DNA of 64,000 nucleotides. Origin: Ampelocalamus luodianensis. Lineage: Eukaryota > Streptophyta > Magnoliopsida > Poales > Poaceae. Where the stretch lies: the NCBI GenBank assembly GCA_036346255.1, contig CM070632.1, forward strand, positions 18,493,408-18,557,407. Reading direction: 5' to 3'. The notes beneath the pieces were generated by a model. That model worked only from the letters and a program-made list of their open reading frames with translations. It had not been told where the DNA came from and searched no databases. Shown piece by piece: positions 31,475 to 42,931 of the stretch (position 1 is the first letter of the stretch; every line of letters starts with the position of its first letter). A program made the position numbers and the translations under genes.

Positions 31475-32165
31475 ATGGTTGTTGCATGCACTTCTCAACT
31501 TTGTTGCAGACCCTTTCTCTCTTTGTTGCCATATCTTCCCAGGGTGTTACGGCATTTCTTCATTTGTTGCAGCTTTGTTTTCATTGTTGCATCCATGGTT
31601 GAAAAATATTGCCACTATTATTTTTAATATTGCAGCATTGTAACATCACAAAATTGTTGTTGAGAAACTGTAAGTGAACTTACAAAAATATTTTGTAATA
31701 TTTTCAGTTTGTTGCGAATATTGTCTCTAATTGTTGCATGAGCAAATGTAAAATGTTGCCACTCTTAATTTCAAATGTTGCAATGTAACGGTGTAAAATT
31801 GTCTAGGATTTTTTAGCTAGTTTCATCAAATTTTGGTTAGAATATATTTTCTCAATTTTTTTATTGACATCGCCACTGCTATTCTGTTATTTGTTGTTGC
31901 GATTGGTGTAATCGAAGGGACGTTTTGTTGTCAGCTCATAAATCATTGTTGCAATTCACGATTTTTTGGGTGGGCTCTCGATTTTTTTTCTTTTTTGTTG
32001 CAAGAAGCTAAGGAAGAGGGCAATGCTCACGTGGATGCCTGCGAGATGGGTTTGTTGCGCCAAGCTATTATTTTGATGTGTTTGCTATATGGATTTCCAC
32101 GACGTTGTGGTTTCGAGAATCCACATCAAATGGTTACTTGGTTGCAACTTGCAACGCAGCATCAC
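31475..32165 (+). repeat. TTGTTGC-rich repeat, plus orientation
   Basis: TTGTTGC and near variants recur about every 20-40 bases on the plus strand. The array is the opposite orientation of that at 1888-2165 on the other side of the Helitron. GTAGTG occurs near 32166. Confidence 0.5.
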
Positions 32166-32604
32166 GTAGTGTAGTCGTCGTAGTACGACTTGCATGCCAT
32201 GCCATGTTTGTTTATTGACTAGTTGCGAGGCAAGGCGAGCGTACTCAGGTCAGGTCGACCGATCTTCACCTAATAAGTCTGGAGGTTTTCAGATTTGATG
32301 GTTTCCCGTTGGCGTGATGTGCCATTAATTTTCGGAAGCCACCATTGCTCGGACGTCCTATCCGTGCGCTAGCGCCTTAAGCTGTTTTTGCATGCACCGG
32401 ACGGTCCAAATCTCAGGTTCGTACGTGGTTCTTAAGCCCCACAACTACACTATTAGTTCCCTAGCTAGCCGGCCATTAACAATGAATCTCCAGTGTGTTG
32501 AATCGTCGGTTTCACGACATGCCATACAGGTTTATAGAACAAAGCATCTTTCTATCTTATGCACAGATTTAATTCCTACTGTTAAGTGAGACCCATGCTA
32601 TTTT
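32166..32604. other. Spacer without a recognised gene
   Basis: Mixed composition; I see no coding similarity or repeat structure here. Confidence 0.35.
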
Positions 32605-33523
32605 GAAAAGGAAAAAGTCCGATTTACTCCCTTAAACTATTAGAAAAGTCTGGATTACCCTCTGAACTACAAAATCGGTTATTTAACCCCATGAACTTGT
32701 CAAATCCGGTCAAATAACACCCCGTAGCGGTTTGGAGCGGTGGTTTTGCTGACATGACCAAATTCGGCCAACTCAGCACACTGAGTAGCAGTCTGCGTGG
32801 TAGTGGAGCCATATAATTGCAGCGGGGCCCCACATGGAAATGAGACAAGGGGGAGAGAGAAGGCCACAGGCACAATCCCCATTTGGTTTCCTCGGCTGCA
32901 AAGAAATGGGAGCAGAGGGAGGGCTCGATGGCATTTGGGCGGTGGCGCGGGGAGGCGGGAGAGCGGGCGGAACGGGCTCCCCCGAGGACGGCGACCTCAA
33001 GGGCACCGGCGGTGCTGCGGAGCGGCGGCTCGGCGAAAGGTGAGCGGCGGCGACAACACGGGTCCATGCGGCGCCGGTGAAGTAGCGACACAAGGAGGAG
33101 GGCGGCGCGCGCACCGACTGCACGACAGTGAGGGGAACCCGGAGGTGGAGCTAGGGTGACTCGGGGGTGACCGTGGTGGTCCGACGGCGACGGCCGGGGC
33201 GAGAGGAGAAGGGAGCCTGGCGGCGGGAGCTCTCGGTGACGGGGATGACGAATGGTGGTGGGGGACGGGTTCCTCGGTGCCAGGGGCACGCGGTGACGGG
33301 GTCGCCTGAGGCGGAGGTGCTCCAGAGCGGCAATGGAACGGTGAGGCGGCGCGGCTGTCAATGGGGGCGCAGCTCTGGTTCTCCCACTGGCTTGTCGCTG
33401 CGCTGCGCCTTTGCAACGACTAGGTGGAGAAGACCCCGCGGAGCGCAATAGGGGAGGCGTAGAGCGCACGGTCGGCGGCGGCGGTGGGTACGGGGAGGTC
33501 GCGGGGGCTTGAGTGGCCGGATC

Positions 33524-33694
33524 TTGCCCAATCTCGGCAGGCGGAGCTGGAGAGGTTAGGGTGGCGGCGACGGCGCCAACGGCGAGGATGGCGAGGAAAG
33601 CGACGGGGAAGGCGAGGGAGTTGGGGAGGAGGAGGAGCACGACGGGGAAAGCTTCGTCTAGTTCTCTTGCAAATGCGGTGGCAATGGTCCTGCA
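33524..33694 (-). pseudogene. 4-coumarate-CoA-ligase-like exon fragment inside the Pack-MULE
   Basis: The minus strand reads VVLLLLPNSLAFPVAFLAIL then AVGAVAATLTSPAPPAEIGQ. This is the N-terminal block of plant AMP-binding enzymes of the 4CL/4CL-like type, where LLLLPNS, FP..FLA and GA..T.NP..PAEI are typical. It follows a TCTGCAG splice-acceptor-like sequence, so it looks like an exon start taken with its intron edge. The ATP-binding and catalytic motifs further on are absent. The remainder of the 413-codon minus frame is Pro/Ser/Arg-rich low complexity. It cannot be a working enzyme but may be transcribed as a chimera. Confidence 0.7.
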
Positions 33695-33770
33695 GATAGA
33701 GAGAGGGTGAGGAGGGGAGAGAGAGAGGGTGAGGGGAAGAGAAAGAGATGGAGAAGAAGATAGCCACCTC

Positions 33771-33840
33771 ACACATGCTGATTTGGATACCACACATGCT
33801 GATTTGGATACCACACATGCTGATTTGGATACCACATATG
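33771..33840. repeat. Tandem 24-bp repeat, three copies
   Basis: The phrase 'acacatgctgatttggatac' is repeated three times head to tail, with a decayed fourth ('atatgcgctgacttgg'), next to the right inverted repeat of the Pack-MULE. Confidence 0.85.
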
Positions 33841-34016
33841 CGCTGACTTGGACAAAACTAGCCACATCAGCAAAACCACCGCTCCAAACCGCTACGGGGT
33901 GTTATTTGACCGGATTTGACAAGTTCAGGGGGTTAAATAACTGGTTTTGTAGTTCAGGGGGTAAACCGGACTTTTCTGATAGTTCGAGGGAGTAAACCAA
34001 ACTTTTTTCCTTTCGA

Positions 34017-34620
34017 AAAACCAGGAAAGAAATACTCCCAACTTCTCTCTCTCCCACTTCGATTTCATTCGTTGGCGTCCTCCCTCTTTCCTCCGACCCG
34101 CCCTGCTGGCACCTCCCCACCTCACCGTGCACCTCTCCCCACCGATGAGATGACGCCGCTGCCGGATATCTAGAATCATACCTACGCCTCTAGCCACTAG
34201 GAGCTGCCGCCTTCGCCTGTCCCCACAACTCATCGCTTCCGCCCATTGCTGCGGCTCGCCGTCGAGAGCCACAACCCCTGCTCGTCGCCCGCGGCTGGGA
34301 GCTGTGGCCTCTGCCCCGTCGCCATGGCTCTCCACGGATGCGACAACGTCGACGATGGGAAAGAAGCCCTGCTATGTCGCCTCTTCACCGCCACAGTACG
34401 ACGCCACCACATCCTCCCTCACCGACCGGTGTGCTAGCGCCTCCTTCCTAGTCGGCCATGGTGCCACCGCCGTGAGATCGATGGGAGGAGAGAGAGTGGG
34501 GGAGAAAAATGAGGCCATCATGGAGAGAGATTGGGAGGTGGGAAGAGATAGAGGGGAAGTGGCGGCCCCCATGTTACTGTATATGCTAACAGAGTGTACC
34601 TATACGCTAACAGAGTGTAC
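34017..34620. other. GC-rich spacer without a recognised gene
   Basis: Open in several frames on both strands. Translations are Arg/Ala/Ser-rich with no domain recognised. Confidence 0.35.

Positions 34621-34621
<1 letters not shown>

Positions 34622-34653
<32 letters not shown>
34622..34653. repeat. CT dinucleotide microsatellite
   Basis: About fifteen CT units in a row. Confidence 0.95.
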
Positions 34654-34654
<1 letters not shown>

Positions 34655-34655
<1 letters not shown>

Positions 34656-34975
34656 CGTATTCGATTCGATCATTCGCGTCCGATATTATGTTACATGATA
34701 GTGTGATAATTATGAGTGTACTTATGTTGAATAGTTGAAGCGATTGCGGTGACATATATTTTCGTTCTGTATGCACGTACTATCTGCTTATATTATCCGT
34801 TTCTGACTCAAATCTATCATGTATTCGTCTTGATGGTATTGTATTCGAAACTCTGAATACTCCGAATTTGTATTTGTATCCGGCCTTAGTGTATCCGGCT
34901 CCTAATCCAGGGAAAAAATATGGGTTATGATACAATGAGTAATATCCGACCGAATCCGGTCCATTTGCACCCCTA
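34655..34975. mobile_element. hAT-like element fragment
   Basis: The right end reads CCATTTGCACCCCTA; its complement TAGGGGTGCAAATGG is a typical hAT terminal repeat in grasses. The interior has the usual 'ggatattac', 'atacccat' and 'ccggataca' phrases. No matching left end was found, so it is truncated. Confidence 0.5.
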
Positions 34976-35262
34976 CAACAAAGCATGCATGCGCAGTAGC
35001 GGATCAACCATGGGGACGCGAGGTGGGTGGAGTACCAGCTCCGCTCGTCGCACCCTTGATACCCTTTTAGTACCTCTGCTATTGCTTGCGTCATAAATCT
35101 AGTTAGTTTTGTTCTTAAGATTGGTACTTATGTATATTTTTGAGCTTTTAAAATGCACTATCAATTATTAAGATACTACATTTAATGTATTTTTTATTTT
35201 AGTTTAGTTTTTCATAATTTATGTATCAATTTGGATTACACGTGACCACTATTGAAGTCATA

Positions 35263-35500
35263 TAAGTAGGTAATAAGAGCACCGACCAAACCTGCGTTTC
35301 TTTTCTACAAACAGTACTGAACACATTGATGCCGACGACGGATCGAAAAAAAGTGAATGATTTTATAGATAAATTGTTGAAGATGTTATCTCTTATAAGT
35401 TTGTCACAAACTATCGATAAGTAGGTAATAAGAGAAGTTTGTTGAAAGAATGATTTTATAGATAAATTGTTGAAGATGTTATCAAAGTTGTCGGATTTTA
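35263..35500. repeat. Local duplication in AT-rich DNA
   Basis: 'ataagtaggtaataagag' occurs at about 35265 and 35418, and 'gattttatagataaattg' followed by 'ttgaagatgttatc' at about 35360 and 35453. No gene is associated. Confidence 0.75.
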
Positions 35501-36302
35501 AAGTATATGCATACCTCTCCTCCGAAAACTATGCAACTACCGAAATTCGATCATCTGAACCAGTTTTCAACATAAGGTGCTCGCGGACCGGATAGATGAT
35601 ACTTAGAAGGATCCATACAAGTCATGGTATTTCTCGACTGATATGAGATCAGACCGCGCTCGGGACCTTCCTGCACTATCTCCGAACGGTAAAAACAGGA
35701 AGCTTCCGATTGAAGGTTTGCCCGGCCGGAGAGCCTGGAGTGCAAGATCGACGACTGCAAAGAGAGCGACGTTGTTTTCCGCGCATAACGGACACCGCCA
35801 TTTTGGCCGGGAGCCCAGCCGCCAACGAATTCACGCTTGTTCCGTGCCCGCCTGCATACGCCATCTACTTATAGCTTGCCCCGTCCAGAAGGGATGTCTA
35901 GCTAGCTCTCTACCAACGAATTGAATCTTAATTAGTGCATCATTAGTGTTCTTGATTCACCCCAATTAATAAGCACATTGCTTAGTCTTAGTTATATAGT
36001 ATGTTCGAGTTAGGAATAAGCCGCATCTAGAAGGGTGAACACAAAACAAATTAGCCAACATATATAGCGCAGCACAGCGTAAGGCAACACTTCGCCGATA
36101 AGACCGGCCATCTCACATGGCCTTGCTGGTATACTATACTAGTACTGCTATATCTCGTAAGTTGGTTGTCTCGTATTATATTCGTGCACAGTTGAGTTGA
36201 GCAACTCTACTGCTCATGGATCACCAACGCAATAATTTAATTTGCAATCCCACTTAAGAACATGCCGCGCTAACACGCCCATACGACGGTAATAAACGAC
36301 AG
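35501..36302. other. Intergenic sequence, nothing recognised
   Basis: Mixed composition, short open frames only, no similarity recognised. Confidence 0.35.
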
Positions 36303-36363
36303 CTCCCTCCGTTCGGAAATATATCATGTTTAAAAAAACTTGCGGTCAAACTTTTTTAATTTT

Positions 36364-36442
<79 letters not shown>

Positions 36443-36540
36443 TTTAGTCAAAAAAAAACTTTCATAATACAATAATTTTATAATAAATTTATATAAAAAG
36501 TAATGATATTGGACATCGTACGGATATTTAAACCGTGTAT
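36303..36540. mobile_element. Stowaway-type MITE fragment with TA microsatellite
   Basis: Begins CTCCCTCCGTTCGGAAATAT, the Stowaway/Mariner MITE terminus. Inside is a run of about 37 TA units (36366-36440). The right inverted end is missing, so it is truncated. It lies about 180 bp upstream of the PADRE gene. Confidence 0.7.
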
Positions 36541-36596
36541 ATTTAAGTAGGTAGACATGATGCTGGGCTTGCTCACGTCACAATTGACATGCACCC

Positions 36597-36604
36597 TTTA
36601 TATT
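36597..36604 (+). promoter_or_regulatory. Possible TATA box of the PADRE gene
   Basis: TTTATATT, followed about 10 bases later by a CT-rich patch common at plant transcription starts, 118 bases before the ATG at 36722. Confidence 0.4.
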
Positions 36605-36721
36605 TCGGAACACTCTCTCTCTCTCTGACCTCACGTTGAGTAGCTACTAATCTCGCTTGCGACGTGCAAACTCTGTGTTACGCCTCAAGAAAGGGAAGCG
36701 CGGGTGAGTGTGGTGGTGCTC

Positions 36722-39700
36722 ATGGGCAACGCCATTGGCAGGAAGCGGCGGACGGCGAGGGTGATGAAGGTGGACGGGACGACGTACAAGTACCGGCCGC
36801 CGGCGGTGGCGGGGCGGCTCTGCGGGACCACCCGGGGCACCACCTGCTGGAGTCGGAGGAGGTGAAGCGGCTCGGGGTGCGGGCGCGGCCGCTCGACGAC
36901 GACGCGCCGCTCAAGCCCGGGAAGCTCTACTTCCTGGTGGAGCTGCCCCGGCTCGGGCGCGCGCCGCGCAGGACGTGGTCGGGCGCGCTCCGCGTCGGCG
37001 CCGGCGAGCGGCTGGAGAACCTCATGCTCTCGCGCAGGTCGGCATCCGATGTGGCCGCAGCGGTGATGGCGTCCCCGGCGTCGTCCGTGGAGGCCGCCGC
37101 GGACGGCGCGGTGAGGCTGCGGATTCGCCTGCCCAAGGCCGAGGTCGCGCGGCTCGTCAAGGAGAGCCGCGACGCCGCCGAGGCCGCCGAGAAGATCATG
37201 CAGCTCTGCGTCGCCAGGGACCACCGCTCCGCGCCGGCGACCCCCGTCGTGCCGCTCCCGGCGGCGCTCACCTCGTCGGACAAGAAGCAGTCCGCCGGCA
37301 AGAAAGAGGTAAACAACCTTTCGCTCTCTTTCGCTGCTTCAAATCAGAATCTTTATAAAAAAAAATTCGACAAAAAGCCATGTTTCATGCATACACAATC
37401 TTATTCGCGGTATTCCTAAATCTTTTTTTAATAAATCTTTATAATAACTCTTTTGTTAAAAAACAGTTCTCCTACGTATTCTTGAAACAAAATTACTGAC
37501 ATGATCACCAAGTAATTAATTACTAACGTCGTGCTAGTTCGTGTGTGAAACAAATTAAATCAATTATAGAGTTATTACAGTCGGATGCAGTCGAAAGGAT
37601 GGTCGATTAGCTAGGGCATATTTAATAGTTTATCTTTTAAGTTGTCTCTAACATCTTTCATATCATCTTAGACAATTTTAAAGATAACTATTCAAATACA
37701 TTGTCTCTTAAACTGTCTCTTTAAAACCTCACAAGCATTTTCAAACTGTCTTATTTCGTGTGAATAAACGACGACCATGCTCCAACAACAAAAAGCTTCA
37801 TCGCAAGTTTCTTGTTTCGCGTGATACATCCGTTGCTTTGTGAGAAGACAACTTTATTCTCTCTCTCTTTTACTATCCTTCACGTCACCAAAAAATCTAT
37901 ATGACAAACTTAAAGACAGCTGAAGGGGCACTGTTAAAGATGCCATTAGCGTCATGCCAATCCTGTTCGTCTTTGGAACATGCACGCAAGTGTCCTGACC
38001 TATCCATGAACAGTTGACTTTTCCACGCCACGTCCACCTCGGAGAGAAATTGAGTACTCCTTCACGTGGTTGGGTGGTGGTGCAAGTGAAGCTTTCTTGC
38101 CTTACTCCTTTACTACTACCAGTTTGGAAGTTGGCACAGAACGGTTAGAAAAACCGACCGAAAATCGGTTTTACCTGTCTTATCACCCTGTAGAAATCTA
38201 AACCGGCCAAAAAAAACTTGGCTTTGGATGAATTTAGCCTAATATAAAAGAAATTTGAAACCATGTCTAAACACATGTGTGCATGTAGTTTGGTGGTAAC
38301 CTTTTTAGTCTAAAAGGAGGTTTTGGCTTTGTACCCTCAAAACCGTACTATTTTTTAGTTTTTTTTTTCCCATTTTAACTTCAAAATTAAAATTTTTGAT
38401 TTGAAAATTTTGACCGAATTTTTCCGGTATTCGGCACTATTGCCCCCCTAAAAATCCAAAACCGGTATTTCAAACCCTGGTTGTCAGCATGCAGGATGAA
38501 GCAATGAGGAGAAAAGAAAAGTGAACGAAGCATGCATGGTAGTCTAGAATAGTTGGAATTAAATCCTACTAGGCATCTTCATTTTTAGATTTTTGCTTAG
38601 ACCTCTTTTAAATCATAGCATGTGTCCATGTAAAAAGGTGGTTAATTTATCTGTCATGTGTGATAAAATTAAAAAGATCTAATAAAGGTCCAAAGCGACG
38701 ACGTCTCGTAGGGATTTTCGTCGAGAACAGTTGGTGTGATGTGGCCACGCATGTGATGAAGGGCACAGGTGGCATGGGCTGGCTGGTTAGTTAGTTAGTG
38801 TGGTACTTAATGAGGCCTTGTATGATTGTTGCACATTGATCACCTCCAACCTCCCTGAGTTAAGAGAGTGGGGCAAGCCAGGTCAATTTCAGGAGCACTA
38901 GCCATTGATGTAGAGGTGAGCGATCGAGTAGTTGGTCATCTGGCTGGTGTGGCATCCATGCCACTCCTAATTGTTCATCGTTTCCTATATACATGCTAGG
39001 TGTCCATACAAGGTGGATCCAGTGATGGATTATGCCTCGGGCTGGATCAACTCTTCCCGACCTAACCCATCTATTCCTCTAAATTTTTTGTAATTTTTAA
39101 GAGGTTATATGGACTTTTGGTCCTGGGCCTCGGTCTATCCAGCCGAGACCTAGCTCTACCCTGTGTCCATATGTACCGTAGAATTTTCAGGATTTGATTC
39201 CGTGACCTAGTGGCCTTTCTACGGCACGTCGATATCTTAGTTAGGACTGTGTTTAGCTTCAGTGGTTAAGTGGCTGTTCCTATTGTAAAGAACTCAACGT
39301 CGATCAGCTTGGTTTGGTTTAAATGTGAAGACTTGGAGAGCTAGCAAGAGGCGTACTAGGAGAGTTATCACTCTCTTGAAGGTCAAATGAGCAAGTACGT
39401 CCTAATGTACGTACCATGCGTGCCATGTGCTTAGATTCTGAAATGTGGCGATTAAACTAAACTAAACTAACCACCGTAAGTACGAGAATCGATCGAGACG
39501 GCTCGTGCTATAATTTCTAAAGCAGGTAGGTTTAATTGCAAGCGTGGACCTTGATCCACTAGCTTGTACGCACAAGCTTCGGTGGTATGGTTCTTGAAGG
39601 TATATACACATACTAATTCAATGGCGTCGACGTATAAAACAGAGCGCTAATTAATTAGTTTCTTGTTGCCACTTGATTTAGTGGGGACAAATCTAAGTCT

Positions 39701-40883
39701 TGGATAGATCCCATGCTTCTGAAGAGTTGATATAAGTAACCTATCTACAGTTGACTACAAGTGTTAGGGGTAACTAAACATGAAGCATATATAAATATCG
39801 TTTTCCCATTGATACTGGGACTCCGCCGTTCTTTTTTACATTACATTTTTTTACTTTTTACGGATTGTGATATTATGAAAGTATTTTTAACGATAAATCT
39901 GATGATATAATTTTCATATAGCCAATCTAGATAGTTTTAAACCTATTGACAATCACATTTTAGAAAATTTAACACCACGGATTCTAGAAAGTCAGGTAAA
40001 AGAGAACAGAGGAGTAATTAATTTGTGACCACATACCACTCCACGTTACTAACCCAATTGCGAGTATATAAGATTTGCACAATTTAGTTTTCGGAAAGTG
40101 TGCGAAGCTACGGGCTTTATTTTATAGTCTCTCTGTATTATAGTAGTATTATAGTGTGTCTCTGTATGTGGCCTGAAATGCGTTATCTTATAGTGTCTCT
40201 CTGTATGTGGCCCGAAATTAATTCTTCAGTTTTCTTGGGGCATTAGACTAGCCATGGAATCATCTCTCACACATCTACGCATCACCTGGCCAGTGTTCTC
40301 ACATGTTCATATATATATTTCCAATCCTTTTGGACGTCATTAATTTGGTTCTCTCTCACAAGTCACGAGTTCGCCTAACCAGATAGAAAGACTCACCATT
40401 CCATTCACATCTCCACAATATTTCAGTGGAGGAGACAGGCATAAACTGATGATTGCTCCTGTAACGAAATCAACGCATGGCGTTGTCGGTTAGGTCGTGG
40501 ATATATCGTACGTGCTGGTAGTCACCGATCCTGTCGGACAATCATGGCCGTCCCCTTTCGGTCGGGAAGGGATAGAGGCCGCACGATCGAAAGGTTGATA
40601 TAGTTAGCTTCTGTTTCAAGCAAAACTGCTGCAAAGAAAAAGCTGCCGCGTCCACAACGCCATGCGTCCATGTAGCTAGAGAAATGCAAAATTTTAAAGG
40701 CAGACACTGAAACACGTTGCAACAGCAGCGGCAACACACGATCCCTGTTGCAAATGAAAGAGATTAGTACTGAGTTACTTGGTTGCTGAATCTTTCTGAA
40801 TTCTGAACGCTGTTCCCTTGCTTCTTAATTTTCAGAAGAGGACGAGGTTCGTGACCGTGCCGGACGAGATCATCGGGTTCTGA
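36722..40883 (+). CDS. DUF4228 (PADRE) domain protein gene, two exons, frameshifted in exon 1 as given
   Basis: Exon 1 (36722-37308) starts MGNAIGRKRRTARVMKVDGT; MGNxxG is an N-myristoylation-type start typical of PADRE proteins, followed by TTYKYRPP. After codon 31 the frame shifts: downstream coding (LRDHPGHHLLESEEVKRLGV, then LKPGKLYFLVELPRL) is in the +2 frame. A single missing G near 36808-36813 explains this exactly, because total exon length 635 becomes 636, or 211 residues plus stop. Taken as written, translation stops at 36863 after 47 codons. Exon 1 ends at a GTAAAC donor (37309), and exon 2 (40836-40883) after TTTTCAG gives KRTRFVTVPDEIIGF and stop, the conserved C-terminus. The family is plant-specific, small and stress-responsive; its biochemical role is not established. 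Confidence 0.85.
37614..37944. mobile_element. hAT-type MITE in the PADRE intron
   Basis: 331 bp with short inverted ends (GGGCATATTTAATAGT on the left; complement of the right end GGCATCTTTAACAGT). Flanking octamers ATTAGCTA (37606-37613) and ATTAGCGT (37945-37952) agree at 6 of 8 positions, as for an old 8-bp target duplication. Confidence 0.65.
38120..38480. mobile_element. Possible hAT-like MITE in the PADRE intron
   Basis: Starts CAGTTTGGAA and ends AAACCCTG (complement CAGGGTTTGAAA). Between them are 'aaaaaccgaccgaaaatcgg' and 'aaaaccggtatttc' phrases typical of such elements. No target duplication was seen. Confidence 0.4.
39825..40014. mobile_element. Stowaway-like MITE in the PADRE intron
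   Basis: About 190 bp with inverted ends: left ACTCCGCCGTTCTTTTTTAC, right complement ACTCCTCTGTTCTCTTTTAC. The size and CTCC(G)-C-GTTC terminus fit Stowaway. Confidence 0.65.
40095..40215. repeat. Short direct repeat in the intron
   Basis: 'tctctgtatgtggcc' followed by a 'gaaat' stretch occurs twice about 50 bases apart, with 'ttatagt' before each copy. Confidence 0.6.
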
Positions 40884-42560
40884 GATCGCCTGAAATAGCC
40901 AGTCGCCACAGTTGTGCGGTCTCCGGCGTCGTCTGAAGAACAGCATGCACCACGCACGCATCAGACAAACAGAGATCAGCTGTGTTAAACCTTCTTTCCT
41001 TTGTGACGGTTTCTGCGAAAGAGACTGCAGGTTGGGGACACGAGAAGCTGCATGTGAAATTGAATGGCTTCCTGTCTCCCTGGCGGTTCCTTGGTCGTGT
41101 CGTGTGAGGTGTCCATCTGCAGCCATCTAATCGCTTACTATTACTAGAACACATCAGCATTGGCTGCTAATTGACTGCTTCAGGTCGTACACCGGTGGTT
41201 GTGTGCTTGCTGTGGCTTTTGTAGCGTTTTGGTATGTGTGATCATAGGCTACCCTTGGTCTTGGTACATATTGGCTCTGCTTAGTGTGAATCCACCTTTC
41301 TTCGGTCACAAACGAAGCGGGTCGCAAGATGACCCTTCTCCCCGACTGATTCGTAGGCGACTAGGCGTGGACGAATTAGAGTCATTTGTTCCAATCGGAA
41401 GCATAAACAAAGGCAGGGGTAATCTTTCGAAAAAGAACTTTACTTTCTAAAAAGTTAAAAAAAAAAGTACCCGCATTTAGGCCGTAACATTTAGCAAAAA
41501 AACTAATCATAAACCCAACAAGTGCTCTCCGAACCAAGCTAGAAAGTCTCCTATCACTGGCTCACCAACCAACCTGGACTTTGATTCTTTCTTATTATTC
41601 TAACTGGATACCATAATCAAATTGCTGTGAGTCGGTTACCAATCTCCATAATAGGAAATTAACTCTGAACGATCGAAATAAGGTCAAGTTTGAAGACAAG
41701 TATTGTACTCGATTAATTTCTCAGTCCCTCTAGTCGGGTACATATTGGCTCTGCTTAGTTGGAATCCACCTTTCTTTCTTTCGCGCTCTTTTTTCTAGTG
41801 CGCATCTTGTGCCTTTCATATGGCTTTTGACCCTGCGTAAAGCTAGAGTATGATTCTTTAGAACCCAAGAATTTCACAGGAAACAATTTCTCCGTGGGAA
41901 TTAGGATAATTTCGCGTGTTCCAAATAGGATCTAAAAAGGCAATTACAAGACCTAGATTTACGACATACAAAAGGTAATGGCCAGTTTGGCTATGCTCTT
42001 GCTCTGGAACCTGGGCTCGAAGCTGACTCGAGGAGAAACTAGAGCCGAAGAATTGGGGTCGTTCATTCTAACCTGGGCTTTTGCTACACATATTTTGAGT
42101 TGGCTGTGTCGCCTCTGCCCCACGCTCTCGAACAATCCCTCCTCCCCAAATAGAAACCATGACCTTCCTCTTATCCGTCTCTACATTCCTCCGACCTAGA
42201 TTTTTTCCTTCCTATGAAGGAAGCAAATGGCGACGGCGACGGCTACGCTTGTCGAGCAACCAGGGCCTACATCGATCGGGCAAATCCCGAAACTTTTGGA
42301 ATTTCAGTCTCTTTAAGTAAATACCTTCATCATGCATGATTTGATAGCCATGCTCCACTGCTATTCTCTGCATCATGACACACTCGTTTTTTTACTTCTC
42401 GAGCACACTAGATAGGACAATGATATCGGTAATCTTTAGGTTGGGGATAAACTGAAGCCCAGTTCAAAAAGAAATCATACACCATGGTGACAGATCTCGG
42501 GTCGTGGACCACCTTGTACGTGTGAGCCTGTAATTCAACGCTCGGAAAAACAGAAAAAAA
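40884..42560. other. 3' flank of the PADRE gene and intergenic DNA
   Basis: Short open frames only. 'gtacatattggctctgctta' followed by 'gaatccacctttct' is present at about 41265 and again at about 41740, an interspersed 40-bp direct repeat 475 bp apart. No other structure is recognised. Confidence 0.5.
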
Positions 42561-42635
42561 ATTGTTTAAAAACTTGTGCATCACCACTTACTTCCTCCAG
42601 AAAAAAATTGTTCAAAAACTGTGCATCACCGCTTA

Positions 42636-42889
42636 CTTCCTCGCTTCAGAAATATAGATGTTTTAGGAAGTGCACAATCAAGTTTCTTTAACTTTGGTTA
42701 CTGATATCTAAAAACTATTTAGATTGATCATATAAACATAGTATCATTAGATTAATCATTAAAAATATTTTTATAATATAATAATTTTACGATTTTTCAT
42801 GAACTTATTCATATAAAATTAGCGGTTAAAGTTAAATGTTGGAGACCGTGTCAATGTCTAAAATGTTATATATATTTTTAACATAGGAG
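42636..42889. mobile_element. Stowaway-type MITE
   Basis: Flanked by TA on both sides (42634-42635, 42890-42891). Inverted ends: left CTTCCTCGCTTCAGAAATAT; right complement CTCCTATGTTAAAAATATAT. The subterminal 'gatgttttaggaagtgcac' and 'gtgtcaatgtctaaaat' regions are complementary. About 254 bp. Confidence 0.75.
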
Positions 42890-42921
42890 TACCGCTTCCT
42901 GGTTTCTACACTGCTAAACGC

Positions 42922-42931
42922 TATCTAGTTT
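42922..42931. repeat. Left target duplication of the 14-kb MULE
   Basis: TATCTAGTTT directly precedes the inverted repeat. TGTCTAGTTT directly follows the other end at 56922-56931; nine of ten bases agree. Confidence 0.75.

Larger units (their letters stand above)
32605..34016. mobile_element. Pack-MULE (1.4 kb) carrying a 4CL-like gene fragment
   Basis: Long terminal inverted repeats of about 150 bp (32605-32756 and 33862-34016) share 'tttgacaagttca', 'gtcaaataacaccccgtagc' and 'ggtttggagcggtggttttg'. The interior is strongly GC-rich and non-transposase. Long inverted repeats around a captured, GC-rich gene piece define Pack-MULEs. A 9-bp target duplication could not be recognised, so the outermost ends are approximate. 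Confidence 0.8.
37309..40835 (+). other. 3.5-kb intron of the PADRE gene, loaded with MITEs
   Basis: Bounded by GTAAAC and TTTTCAG in phase 0. It contains at least two to three MITE-like insertions (37614, 38120, 39825) and otherwise non-coding AT-rich DNA. Such introns are rare in this usually compact family. Confidence 0.7.

Noticed and set aside
32160..32175. GTAGTG as a CACTA transposon end
   Set aside because: No CACTAC partner was found at the left array (about 1840-1890), and six bases alone are too little.
32624..33865. 413-codon minus open frame as a real gene
   Set aside because: It spans the Pack-MULE and starts inside repeats. Apart from the 4CL-like fragment it is Pro/Ser/Arg low complexity, typical of GC-rich DNA.
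36685..37224. 179-codon minus frame opposite the PADRE exon
   Set aside because: A shadow of the GC-rich exon on the other strand.
36664..37419. 251-codon plus frame starting MQTLCYASRK as the PADRE protein
   Set aside because: The first part is out of frame with the conserved MGNAIG start and makes no family sense; only the downstream part is real coding, joined through the missing-G frameshift. The end runs into the intron.
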